Source: Bacillota bacterium (GTDB lineage Bacteria; Bacillota; Clostridia; Christensenellales; Aristaeellaceae). From it: DNA of 7,922 nt. Made by a program: the position numbers and the translations under genes. This document shows positions 1-6,387 of the stretch, one piece after another (position 1 is the stretch's first letter; every line of letters begins with the position of its first letter). The stretch spans positions 1 through 7,922 of the forward strand of contig JAEWNM010000363.1 of NCBI GenBank assembly GCA_023392755.1, written 5' to 3'. Below the pieces are notes generated by a model. That model was not told the DNA's origin. It ran no database searches and saw only the letters and a list, made by a program, of their open reading frames with translations.

Positions 1-26
1 GTCCTAGGCCACTAGACCACGGAGGC
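1..26 (-). tRNA. tRNA, 5' part only, probably tRNA-Glu
   Basis: On the minus strand the gene begins with acceptor strand GCCTCCG, then TG, then a D-arm of the form GTCTAGTGGCCTAGGAC, and runs off the left edge before the anticodon. This D-arm is typical of bacterial tRNA-Glu. The identity is inferred from it because the anticodon is not in the window. It lies 8 bp downstream of tRNA-Gln on the same strand, so the two are very probably co-transcribed. Confidence 0.75.
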
Positions 27-34
27 ATAAAAAA

Positions 35-108
35 TGGCTGGGGAACTAGGATTCGAACCTAGACAATACGAGTCAGAGTCGTAGGTGCTACCGTTACACA
101 ATTCCCCA
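35..108 (-). tRNA. tRNA-Gln (anticodon CUG)
   Basis: A complete 74-nt cloverleaf reads on the minus strand. Acceptor TGGGGAA pairs with TTCCCCA. The anticodon stem TACGA/TCGTA closes the loop CTCTGAC, so the anticodon is CTG, reading Gln codon CAG. The T-arm is CTAGG-TTCGAAT-CCTAG, and the gene encodes its own G discriminator and CCA end (positions 35-37). It is the first gene of a tRNA operon continuing leftward into the partial tRNA. A consensus promoter lies about 25 bp upstream. Confidence 0.96.
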
Positions 109-133
109 ACACAATCAAAGGATTGCGAGTGCA

Positions 134-162
134 ATTATAAAAGAAACAGGTTATTTTGTCAA
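134..162 (-). promoter_or_regulatory. Consensus sigma-A promoter of the tRNA operon
   Basis: On the minus strand there is a perfect -35 TTGACA (157-162), a 17-bp spacer and a perfect -10 TATAAT (134-139). The predicted transcript start is near 127, about 19 nt before the tRNA-Gln 5' end. Such an exact match fits a stable-RNA promoter. Confidence 0.93.
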
Positions 163-172
163 GCGCTTTTTT

Positions 173-229
173 GTCCAGGCTTTACAGCAGGCTGTCCAGG
201 CTTTATCGCTGGCTTTACCGCTGGCTTCA
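173..229. repeat. Degenerate tandem repeat between divergent promoters
   Basis: Two adjacent 21-bp units (173-193 and 194-214) match at 18 of 21 positions; both begin GTCCAGGCTTTA and end GGCT. The second unit runs into shorter 12-bp copies with the pattern CNGGCTTTA/CTGGCTTCA (206-217, 218-229), and a decayed GGCTGTCAC follows. The array sits between the tRNA promoter and the ABC-operon promoter. It could be a slippage product or a set of protein-binding sites; nothing in the sequence decides this. It is not plausibly coding. Confidence 0.75.
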
Positions 230-275
230 CGGCTGTCACAGTTCACATTTTATTCATAACTTGGCTGTATTCCTT

Positions 276-284
276 TGTTATAAT
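276..284 (+). promoter_or_regulatory. Extended -10 promoter of the ABC operon
   Basis: TGTTATAAT gives a perfect -10 TATAAT (279-284) with the extended TGn element just before it. No good -35 is present at 16-18 bp upstream (ATAACT at 256-261 is weak), so the extended -10 probably carries the recognition. The start would be near 291, leaving a leader of about 34 nt before the ATG at 325. Confidence 0.75.
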
Positions 285-324
285 AAGCCCATGGAGCCAT
301 GCAATATGACCGTGAGGAGTGTCC

Positions 325-1290
325 ATGTTAAAGCTGGAGGGCGTTACCAAACGCTACGGTTCCGTTTACGCATTGAAGGATGTCAGCTTTACCGCCCCCA
401 AGGGTCAGGTACTGGGCCTTTTGGGCCAGAACGGGGCCGGGAAGACAACGGCGTTGAATATATTGACGGGTTATCTATCGGCAACCAGCGGTACGGTGAC
501 AATTGGCGGGCATGATATTCTGAAGAATCCAAGGGAAGCCAAGCGGCTCATGGGGTACCTGCCGGAGGAGCCGCCGCTGTATGATGAAATGACGGTGGAG
601 GGCTACCTTCGTTTTTGCTGCCGGCTGAAGGAAGTGGACCGCTCGGCCATTTCCGGCCATGTGGATGATGTACTTCAAATTGCGGGACTTGCCGATGTGG
701 CCGGGCGAAAGCTTGGCAACCTGTCCAAAGGCTTCCGCCAGCGGGCGGGCATCGCCCAGGCGCTTTGCGGCGCGCCTGATGTGCTGGTGCTGGACGAGCC
801 GACCGTTGGCCTGGACCCCAAACAAGTGGCGGAGATACGCGCCCTTATCAAAAGGCTGGGTGAAAAGCACACGGTGGTGTTTTCCTCCCACATGCTGCAT
901 GAGATACAATCCCTGTGCCGGCGGGTGGTAATCCTTCATCAGGGACGCATGATCCGGGAGGCTGACATGGAGGAGCTTACGGGTACAGCGGGGGATACCG
1001 TGCGGCTCCGGGTCTCTATTCGCCTGAAAGAAAAGCTGCTGCTTCCGGCATTGGGCGGCCTGGATTGCGTGCGGCGAGTTGAGGTGCTGCCTACACCCGA
1101 TGCGGATATCACCGAGGCCATTTTGGAATGCCGCCGTGACCTTAAGCCTGAGGAAAAGCTGTTCACGCTGCTATGCGGTTTACAGGCACCGCTTTTGCGC
1201 CTGACGCCGATGTTTGATACCCTGGAGGAAGTGTTCCTCGAGGCCACCAGCCGGGCGGTCGGCCCGGAAAAAAAAGGAATGAGCCGATGA
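325..1290 (+). CDS. ABC transporter ATP-binding protein (GldA/CcmA-like, ABC-2 type)
   Basis: This 321-residue cytoplasmic ATPase should power the membrane complex encoded by the next three genes. Visible motifs are Walker A GQNGAGKTT (residues 34-42), signature LSKGFRQR (133-140), Walker B VLVLDEP with catalytic Glu158, D-loop GLDP and switch His189 in SSHMLHE. The Q-loop region reads GYLPEEPPLY, with Glu where the Gln usually sits; from memory this P-E form is common in GldA-like subunits. The last ~100 residues form a C-terminal extension typical of ABC-2 exporter ATPases. The frame is open from a GTG at 319, but that codon lies in the GAGGAG ribosome binding site (314-319). ATG 325 has a 5-nt spacer and is the better start. 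The stop overlaps the next start as ATGA. The substrate is unknown. Confidence 0.92.
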   Translation: MLKLEGVTKRYGSVYALKDVSFTAPKGQVLGLLGQNGAGKTTALNILTGYLSATSGTVTIGGHDILKNPREAKRLMGYLPEEPPLYDEMTVEGYLRFCCRLKEVDRSAISGHVDDVLQIAGLADVAGRKLGNLSKGFRQRAGIAQALCGAPDVLVLDEPTVGLDPKQVAEIRALIKRLGEKHTVVFSSHMLHEIQSLCRRVVILHQGRMIREADMEELTGTAGDTVRLRVSIRLKEKLLLPALGGLDCVRRVEVLPTPDADITEAILECRRDLKPEEKLFTLLCGLQAPLLRLTPMFDTLEEVFLEATSRAVGPEKKGMSR

Positions 1291-1997
1291 TAGCCATTTG
1301 GAAGCGGGAACTGCAAAGCTATTTCTCCACGCCGGTAGGCTATGTTTTCATGGGCGTTTATCTGGCCCTTGCGGGGATTATGTTCTATCTGCAGAATCTG
1401 AGCGCTTTGAACGGCAACGTGCTATTGCTGCTAAGCCAGATCACGTTTTTATGGATGCTTTTGTCACCGGTGCTCACCATGCGGCTGCTGGCGGAGGAAC
1501 GGCGTCAAAGAACCGATCAGCTGCTACTCACATCCCCCGTATCGCTATGGGGCGTAGTGGCCGGAAAATATTTCGCCGCCGCCGCGGTGCTCTTGGCAAC
1601 GGTAGTTTTGACGCTGGGCTATGTGCTTATTATCGCGGTATACGGCAAGGTTTACCTGGGGGAGCTTATGGTGGGATACCTGGGCTTTTTTCTGCAGGGC
1701 TGCTCTTTTCTGGCGCTGGATTTGTATATTTCAGGGTGCGCAAAAAGCCAGGTAACATCGGCCATCGCCGCCTTTGGCGTCAATCTGGCGCTTTGGGTTT
1801 TGGACATCCTGGCCACGGCGGTCACAATGCCCGTTGTAACCCCGGTTCTGCATTTCTTAAGTCTGTACGACAGATATGAGCCCTTTTTGCTGGGGCAGTT
1901 GTCCTACGCCAGCATTCTGTATTACATATCCTTCTGCGCCGTATTTCTATTTCTGACGGTACGCATGCTGGAAGCTCGCCGCTGGCGGGAGGGCTGA
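1287..1997 (+). CDS. ABC-2 type permease, GldF-like
   Basis: This 236-residue polytopic membrane protein is the channel partner of the upstream ATPase. It begins with a cytoplasmic stretch and the motif ELQSYFSTPVGYVFMGVYLA, characteristic of GldF-type ABC-2 permeases, and it contains LTMRLLAEERRQRTDQLLLTSPVS, the amphipathic coupling region of the family. About six hydrophobic segments are visible, near residues 17-36, 48-68, 88-115, 124-148, 155-178 and 208-228. The start overlaps the ATPase stop by 4 bp (ATGA), with AAGGA 8 nt upstream, so translation is probably coupled. The transported substrate cannot be read from the sequence. Confidence 0.9.
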   Translation: MIAIWKRELQSYFSTPVGYVFMGVYLALAGIMFYLQNLSALNGNVLLLLSQITFLWMLLSPVLTMRLLAEERRQRTDQLLLTSPVSLWGVVAGKYFAAAAVLLATVVLTLGYVLIIAVYGKVYLGELMVGYLGFFLQGCSFLALDLYISGCAKSQVTSAIAAFGVNLALWVLDILATAVTMPVVTPVLHFLSLYDRYEPFLLGQLSYASILYYISFCAVFLFLTVRMLEARRWREG

Positions 1998-1999
1998 AC

Positions 2000-3454
2000 A
2001 TGAAGAAACAGTTTTTTTTCATGCATCCCAAATGGCGCTACGGGATATATGCGTTTGCGGCGACAGTCATCGTTATTGCCGCTGTGGTGCTTGTGAATTT
2101 GGGCTTTGGAGAACTGGAAACACGATACGGCTGGCGAAGGGATTTTTCATTCAACGGCCTGACCACCCAGAGCGATACTACACGCAGCGTTTTAAGTTCG
2201 CTTCCGTACCCCGTGCATATCTACGCGTTGTACACGCCGGGACTGGAGGACAAGGCGCTGATTGAGGTGCTGGACAAATACCGCTCCGCCAGCTCCCTTG
2301 TAACGTACGAGATGCTGGAATTGAGAAAAAACCCGGGCTTGCAGGGCAAGTTCCAGGGCGATGCGGAAATGGCGCTGGCTGAAGACAGCCTCATTGTATA
2401 CTGCGAAACGACGGGCCGGTATAAGGTTCTTTCTCCCGGAAATTTTACCACAGTGGGATTCAGTATTGAAAGCGAAACGTATGCGGTGGAAGCAACCTAC
2501 GAAAAACAGCTCACAGAGGCGCTGCTGTATGTTACCCGGGACCAGATACCGGAAATTATGCTCCTCACCGGGCATGGCGAGCTGGAAGGGGAAGCCGTAA
2601 CAGCACTTGCGCAGGTGCTGACAAGCAACAACTATGCAGTGCGCTCCGTGAATCTGCGCAATGGGGAGGAACTATCCCCCGGCGCGCTGCTTCTTGCGCT
2701 TTCCCCCAAAAAGGACTTGACGGAGGGAGAAATGGATGCTATCACAGCGTTTTCCAAGGCAGGCGGGTCTCTGTTCATTACCTGCGACCTGTTGGATGAC
2801 CTTTCCGGCATGGGCAATTACATGTCGCTGCTGCGCTCCTTCGGCATGATTCCGCGCAGCGGGGTTGTGGTCGCATCCTCCGAGGAGCCGGAAACGTATT
2901 TTGGCGGCGACCCGCTTTACCTGGTGCCATATATTCTGCCGGGCGAGGCCGTCGATGCGCTGCTGGCCGTTGGCATGGACGATCTGATTCTGGCTGGGGC
3001 GAGGGCTTTTGAAACGCCGGAAGAAGCCGTCAGCGGGCTTACGGCAGTTCCTGTATTGGCCAGCGGTTACAAAGCCTATCTCCGGGACATCTATGGTGAG
3101 AACAGCACCATTGACCAGCAGGATGGCGACCCCATCGGCCCGTTTTCCCTGGCGCTGCTCAGTACCCGTACCCAGGAGGATGGGACGCTGTCCCGCGCAT
3201 TCATACTGGGCAACAGCCTTTTGCTTACCAACAGCCAGTTTTATGGAGTTTCCTATAACCTGGAATTTTTGCTTCAGATGTGCGAATATCTGCTGAACCA
3301 AAAACCCATTTCCCTTGATATCGTCGCCAAGCCTTATATGCGGCCGGGGCTGAGGGAAATGAGCCAGCCGGCGGGCGCGGCCATGGCAGTCGCATTGCCT
3401 TTGATCGTTATGGGGCTTGCCCTTGCCGTGCTGCTGCCCCGCCGCCACCGCTGA
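2000..3454 (+). CDS. GldG-like ABC transporter auxiliary membrane protein
   Basis: The product has 484 residues with a transmembrane helix at each end (about 14-37 and 457-479) and a large extracytoplasmic domain between them. The segment after the first helix (RRDFSFNGLTTQSDTTRSVLSSLP) matches the GldG pattern of an Asp-x-Ser start followed by a Ser/Thr-rich helix and a beta strand. The body fits the ABC_transp_aux fold, including a GHGELEGEA segment and a late Gly-Gly-Ser-Leu-Phe-Ile strand. The C-terminus ends in basic residues PRRHR. The gene lies 2 nt after the permease stop with GGAGG 7 nt upstream of ATG. In Flavobacterium GldG works with GldA and GldF in gliding; in Bacillota the role is unknown, and gliding should not be assumed here. 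Confidence 0.87.
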   Translation: MKKQFFFMHPKWRYGIYAFAATVIVIAAVVLVNLGFGELETRYGWRRDFSFNGLTTQSDTTRSVLSSLPYPVHIYALYTPGLEDKALIEVLDKYRSASSLVTYEMLELRKNPGLQGKFQGDAEMALAEDSLIVYCETTGRYKVLSPGNFTTVGFSIESETYAVEATYEKQLTEALLYVTRDQIPEIMLLTGHGELEGEAVTALAQVLTSNNYAVRSVNLRNGEELSPGALLLALSPKKDLTEGEMDAITAFSKAGGSLFITCDLLDDLSGMGNYMSLLRSFGMIPRSGVVVASSEEPETYFGGDPLYLVPYILPGEAVDALLAVGMDDLILAGARAFETPEEAVSGLTAVPVLASGYKAYLRDIYGENSTIDQQDGDPIGPFSLALLSTRTQEDGTLSRAFILGNSLLLTNSQFYGVSYNLEFLLQMCEYLLNQKPISLDIVAKPYMRPGLREMSQPAGAAMAVALPLIVMGLALAVLLPRRHR

Positions 3455-3474
3455 ACCGGCAAGAGGGAGGCAAC

Positions 3475-4959
3475 GTGGAAAAACCTTTGAAAAAAAAGCG
3501 GAAACCGGCCCGTCCGCGGCAGATATATACCCTTGTCCTGCTGGTTGCCGCCCTTGCGGCCGGGGCTGCATTCCTGTATTTTGCCAAAGATGCCGGAAAG
3601 GTTTACGATGTGCCGTCTGCCTCCACCTATCGCAGGCTTTCCGTTCGGGAAGAGCAGGATGTCACACGCATTGCCGTAACACGGCGCGAAGGCGAAGGCT
3701 ATATACTGCTTGGGGAAAATGGCCGCCTGTCGGTTGAGAACCGGCCGGATTTTATAATGGACAGCGGCATGGAAGCGGCGCTGCTGGACGCCTGCGCCAT
3801 CCTTGCCGTTGAGGATACGGTATCGGAATCCAGGGAGGAATGGGAGCCTCACCTGGCGGATTTCGGCCTGGCATCCCCCGCCGTAACGGTGAATGTCACC
3901 TATTCGGATGGCGGAAGGGCCGCCTTTTCCATAGGGGCAAAGGCACCGCATAATAACTGGTACTATTTTGTGCTGGAGGGTGATCCGGGGCTATACCTGG
4001 CCCCGGCGGACCTGATCGATTTGTTTGGACAGGATGTAACCGCCTTTCACCACATCGATCAGCCTGTCATCCATAGCAAACGTATCGACAGTATCACCAT
4101 CGAAAATGCCGTGGGTGGTTTGGAAGCCGCCTTTGCGCTGGAGACGGCGATCACCGATCCCGGCGCTCTTTCCGCCTGGCGGATGACAGCGCCCTACACC
4201 TATCCCTGTGATGCGGCCGCCATGGAAACGCTGCTGTCCGCCATGGAAAAGCTGTATCTGGGCCAATTTGTATCCAAGGCTACGGAGGAAGCAAAAGCGA
4301 AATACGGCTTTTCGCCACCCCGGCGCGTTATCACGCTGCATCAGGCGGCGGGAGAAATCGCCACCATCGGCGAATCAGGCGCGTATGAAATAACGCCGTA
4401 TCCTGAAAGCACGCTGGCCTTTGCCCTGGGCGCAGCCCAGAACGATTATGTCGATTATGTTGAGGCGGACGGCGCCATCTACCTGGTCAGCAGCATTTCC
4501 CAACCGCTCTTAAACAAGCTGGTGCCGGAAAAAACACTGCTTATGCAGCCTGCCGCCATTGCCATGGAAACGCTCCGGTCCCTTTCGGTGGAAAAAGGGG
4601 GAATCCGCCGCAACTACTCGCTGCGGCGTGTGGAACGGCTTTTGCCCAACAACGAGCTGGCCACTGATGAGGATGGCAATGTGCTGACAGATACGTTTGT
4701 GGATTTAGACGGTATTGAGGCAAGCCTGACAGAGTTTGAAGCGTTGATCACCGCCCTGCAGGCCGTTACCGTCTCCGGACGTTTGCCGGAGGGCTTCTCT
4801 CCCGGGGGCAACCTTAACATCAGGCTAATCTTCACCTTTTTGGACGGCCGCGTGCGAACGCTGGAGTGCGTGCCTTTTGACGCGCTGCATGACGCGCTGG
4901 GGGTAGACGGCACGTATTTATACTATCTTCCCAGGGGCGAATTGGATAAGGGGCTATGA
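3475..4959 (+). CDS. DUF4340 domain-containing membrane-anchored protein
   Basis: This 494-residue protein starts with GTG and has GGGAGG 4 nt upstream. A very basic N-terminus (KKKRKPARPR) precedes one transmembrane helix at about residues 18-37, so by the positive-inside rule the remaining ~455 residues lie outside the membrane. The body carries repeated beta-strand modules such as 'W..t.P..yp.d...v..ll..l..l' and 'ygl..P...v.', the recurring pattern of DUF4340. It follows GldG by 20 bp and ends the operon. From memory, DUF4340 genes are commonly linked to GldA/F/G-type ABC genes, which supports the assignment. No catalytic motif is visible; the protein is probably a structural or substrate-binding partner on the outer face. 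Confidence 0.85.
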   Translation: MEKPLKKKRKPARPRQIYTLVLLVAALAAGAAFLYFAKDAGKVYDVPSASTYRRLSVREEQDVTRIAVTRREGEGYILLGENGRLSVENRPDFIMDSGMEAALLDACAILAVEDTVSESREEWEPHLADFGLASPAVTVNVTYSDGGRAAFSIGAKAPHNNWYYFVLEGDPGLYLAPADLIDLFGQDVTAFHHIDQPVIHSKRIDSITIENAVGGLEAAFALETAITDPGALSAWRMTAPYTYPCDAAAMETLLSAMEKLYLGQFVSKATEEAKAKYGFSPPRRVITLHQAAGEIATIGESGAYEITPYPESTLAFALGAAQNDYVDYVEADGAIYLVSSISQPLLNKLVPEKTLLMQPAAIAMETLRSLSVEKGGIRRNYSLRRVERLLPNNELATDEDGNVLTDTFVDLDGIEASLTEFEALITALQAVTVSGRLPEGFSPGGNLNIRLIFTFLDGRVRTLECVPFDALHDALGVDGTYLYYLPRGELDKGL

Positions 4960-4976
4960 AAACAGCGTCTGCCGTC

Positions 4977-5001
4977 CGCCCCTGTCAGGGTGGCGTTTTT
5001 T
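4977..5001 (+). terminator. Intrinsic terminator of the ABC operon
   Basis: The GC-rich hairpin CGCCCC...GGGTGGCG (4978-4995), with a small loop around TGTCA and a 2-nt bulge, is followed directly by six T residues (4996-5001). It begins 18 bp after the DUF4340 stop. A second inverted repeat, AGCCCGC/GCGGGCT (5009-5015 and 5028-5034), follows without a T-tract. Confidence 0.8.
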
Positions 5002-5033
5002 CATATGCAGCCCGCACCGGGGATGGCGCGGGC

Positions 5034-5061
5034 TTGACATATTTCAAAAATCTGTTATGGT
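5034..5061 (+). promoter_or_regulatory. Sigma-A promoter of the AlaDH-family gene
   Basis: A perfect -35 TTGACA (5034-5039), 16-bp spacer and -10 TATGGT (5056-5061) preceded by the extended TG element (5053-5054). The predicted start is near 5068, giving a leader of about 110 nt before ATG 5178. The -35 abuts the 3' arm of the inverted repeat at 5009-5034. Confidence 0.85.
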
Positions 5062-5095
5062 AGAAACAGGAATCAAATCAAAAGAATCTATTTGG

Positions 5096-5162
5096 TGCCC
5101 CATTTTTACCGGGGCATGCTGGCTGCATCACTTTTTCGACCGCGGCAATCCAAAGGTTGCCG
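5096..5162 (+). promoter_or_regulatory. 5' leader with two hairpins before the AlaDH-family gene
   Basis: Two stems are visible in the untranslated leader. TGCCCC (5096-5101) pairs with GGGGCA (5111-5116) around a 9-nt loop. CGGCAATCC (5143-5151) pairs with GGTTGCCG (5155-5162) with a bulged T and a 3-nt AAA loop. The second ends 4 nt before the AGGAGG ribosome binding site (5167-5172), so it could affect translation. I do not recognise a known riboswitch or T-box core. Confidence 0.45.
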
Positions 5163-5177
5163 GGAAAGGAGGCATCC

Positions 5178-6380
5178 ATGCGTGCAGGTGTTATTGGAAC
5201 ATCTCGCAAGGAAAACGAAAAAAGGGTGGCAATCCACCCGGAGCACATACCATTGATCGCCCCCAGACTGCGCCGCCACCTGATTTTTGAGCAAGAGTAC
5301 GGCCTGCCCTTTGGCGTACCTGATGAAAAGTTTGAAGAATGGACGGGGAACAGCCTGCTTCCACGGCAGACGCTTTTGCAATCATGCGACGCGGTGATCC
5401 TGCCCAAGCCCATGCTGACTGATTTTCAGCAGATGCGGGAGAACATGACTGTATGGGGCTGGATACACAGCGTGCAGCAACAGGAAATCACCCAGATCGC
5501 CATCGACAAAAAAATGACACTGGTAGCCTTTGAAAATATGAATCATCAGGGGAAGCAGGGCAGGGTTCATATTTTTCAAAAAAACAACGAACTGGCGGGG
5601 TATTGCGGCGTGCAGCACGCCCTTTCGCTGCGCGGCATAGACGGCCATTACGGGCCCAGCCGCAAGGCCATTGTCCTGAGCTTTGGCTCGGTCAGCCGCG
5701 GAGCTGTCTGCGCCCTTGAGAACCATGGCATCCATGACATTACCGTGCTTACCCACCGCCCGCCGCACTTGATAGCAAATCAGATACCGGGCATAAAATA
5801 TTTCCGGTTTTACAGCGGCCCGGAAGGCAGCCTGCTGGTGGAAGACGCGCCTGGCCACGCCGTGCCGCTTATGAAGCTGCTGGTGGAGGCGGATATCCTG
5901 GTTAACGGCGTGCTGCAGTCACCCGCCCATCCCGTTACGTTCATTAGTGAGAAGGACATCCCAGCGTTCAGGCGGGAATGTCTTGTCATTGATATCAGCT
6001 GCGACCAGGGCATGGGCTTTCACTTTGCCCATCCCACCAGCTTTGGGCAGCCGCTTTTCCAGGTGGGCAATCTCCTATATTATTCGGTGGATCATACGCC
6101 ATCGCTCTTGTGGGACAGCGCCAGCTGGGAAATTTCCGCATCCCTGCTCCCCTTTTTGAATGACTTCCTGGAACAGCGGGAAAACCCCGTGCTGCAAAGG
6201 GCGATGGATATGCGCAGCGGCATCATTCTTAACAGCGAAATTCTCGCATTTCAGCACCGGGCACCGGCCTATCCCCATGATAGCGGAAAGCTGCTCAAGG
6301 GCAGATCAACCCGCCGCATGGGTACCATCCCCAGCCACATACTGTTCCAGAACGCCGGAATGGCCGGGAAAAGCAGCTGA
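5178..6380 (+). CDS. AlaDH/PNT-family oxidoreductase, N5-(carboxyethyl)ornithine synthase-like
   Basis: This 400-residue, probably cytosolic NAD(P)-dependent enzyme likely performs reductive condensation of an amino acid with a 2-oxoacid such as pyruvate. The N-terminus GVIGTSRKENEKRVAIHPEH is the substrate domain of the alanine dehydrogenase/transhydrogenase superfamily. Arg16, Lys77 (in LPKP) and His97 (in GWIHSVQ) align with the substrate-binding residues. GWIHSVQQQEIT, NNELAG, VIDISCDQ and YYSVDHTPSLL resemble, from memory, N5-(carboxyethyl)ornithine synthase of Lactococcus (about 313 residues). The Rossmann turn reads LSFGSVSRG (168-176), so the first glycine of GxGxxxxG is Ser. The protein is ~85 residues longer, with an insert near 211-235 and a basic tail after 366. 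ATG 5178 is chosen because AGGAGG lies 5 nt upstream; the frame also opens at a TTG at 5157. True substrates are unknown; alanine or saccharopine-type dehydrogenase is an alternative. Confidence 0.75.
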   Translation: MRAGVIGTSRKENEKRVAIHPEHIPLIAPRLRRHLIFEQEYGLPFGVPDEKFEEWTGNSLLPRQTLLQSCDAVILPKPMLTDFQQMRENMTVWGWIHSVQQQEITQIAIDKKMTLVAFENMNHQGKQGRVHIFQKNNELAGYCGVQHALSLRGIDGHYGPSRKAIVLSFGSVSRGAVCALENHGIHDITVLTHRPPHLIANQIPGIKYFRFYSGPEGSLLVEDAPGHAVPLMKLLVEADILVNGVLQSPAHPVTFISEKDIPAFRRECLVIDISCDQGMGFHFAHPTSFGQPLFQVGNLLYYSVDHTPSLLWDSASWEISASLLPFLNDFLEQRENPVLQRAMDMRSGIILNSEILAFQHRAPAYPHDSGKLLKGRSTRRMGTIPSHILFQNAGMAGKSS

Positions 6381-6387
6381 ACCGCTC

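Noticed and set aside
85..309. 74-residue frame across the tRNA gene and tandem repeat
   Set aside because: It begins inside tRNA-Gln, and its repetitive Gly/Phe/Ala sequence simply reflects the DNA repeat.
319..324. GTG at 319 as start of the ABC ATPase, adding two residues
   Set aside because: The GTG lies within the GAGGAG ribosome binding site. ATG 325 has a proper 5-nt spacer and begins at the usual family N-terminus.
299..331. Ten-codon upstream reading frame overlapping the ATPase start
   Set aside because: It has no convincing ribosome binding site (a GGAG only 2 nt away) and no amino-acid bias suggesting an attenuator peptide.
2672..3571. 299-residue antisense frame over the GldG gene
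   Set aside because: It is a GC-driven shadow frame on the opposite strand of a well-supported gene, with no recognisable domain and no ribosome binding site evident.
5009..5034. Second terminator from inverted repeat AGCCCGC/GCGGGCT
   Set aside because: No T-tract follows, and the 3' arm abuts the -35 of the next promoter. It may be incidental or an operator-like site.
5157..5177. TTG at 5157 as start of the oxidoreductase
   Set aside because: It would translate through the AGGAGG at 5167-5172 and lies in the leader hairpin. ATG 5178 gives the conserved N-terminus.
5062..5177. T-box or known amino-acid riboswitch in the oxidoreductase leader
   Set aside because: No T-box sequence (AGGGTGG-ACCGCG type) and no terminator/antiterminator pair are visible; the leader is also short for a T-box.
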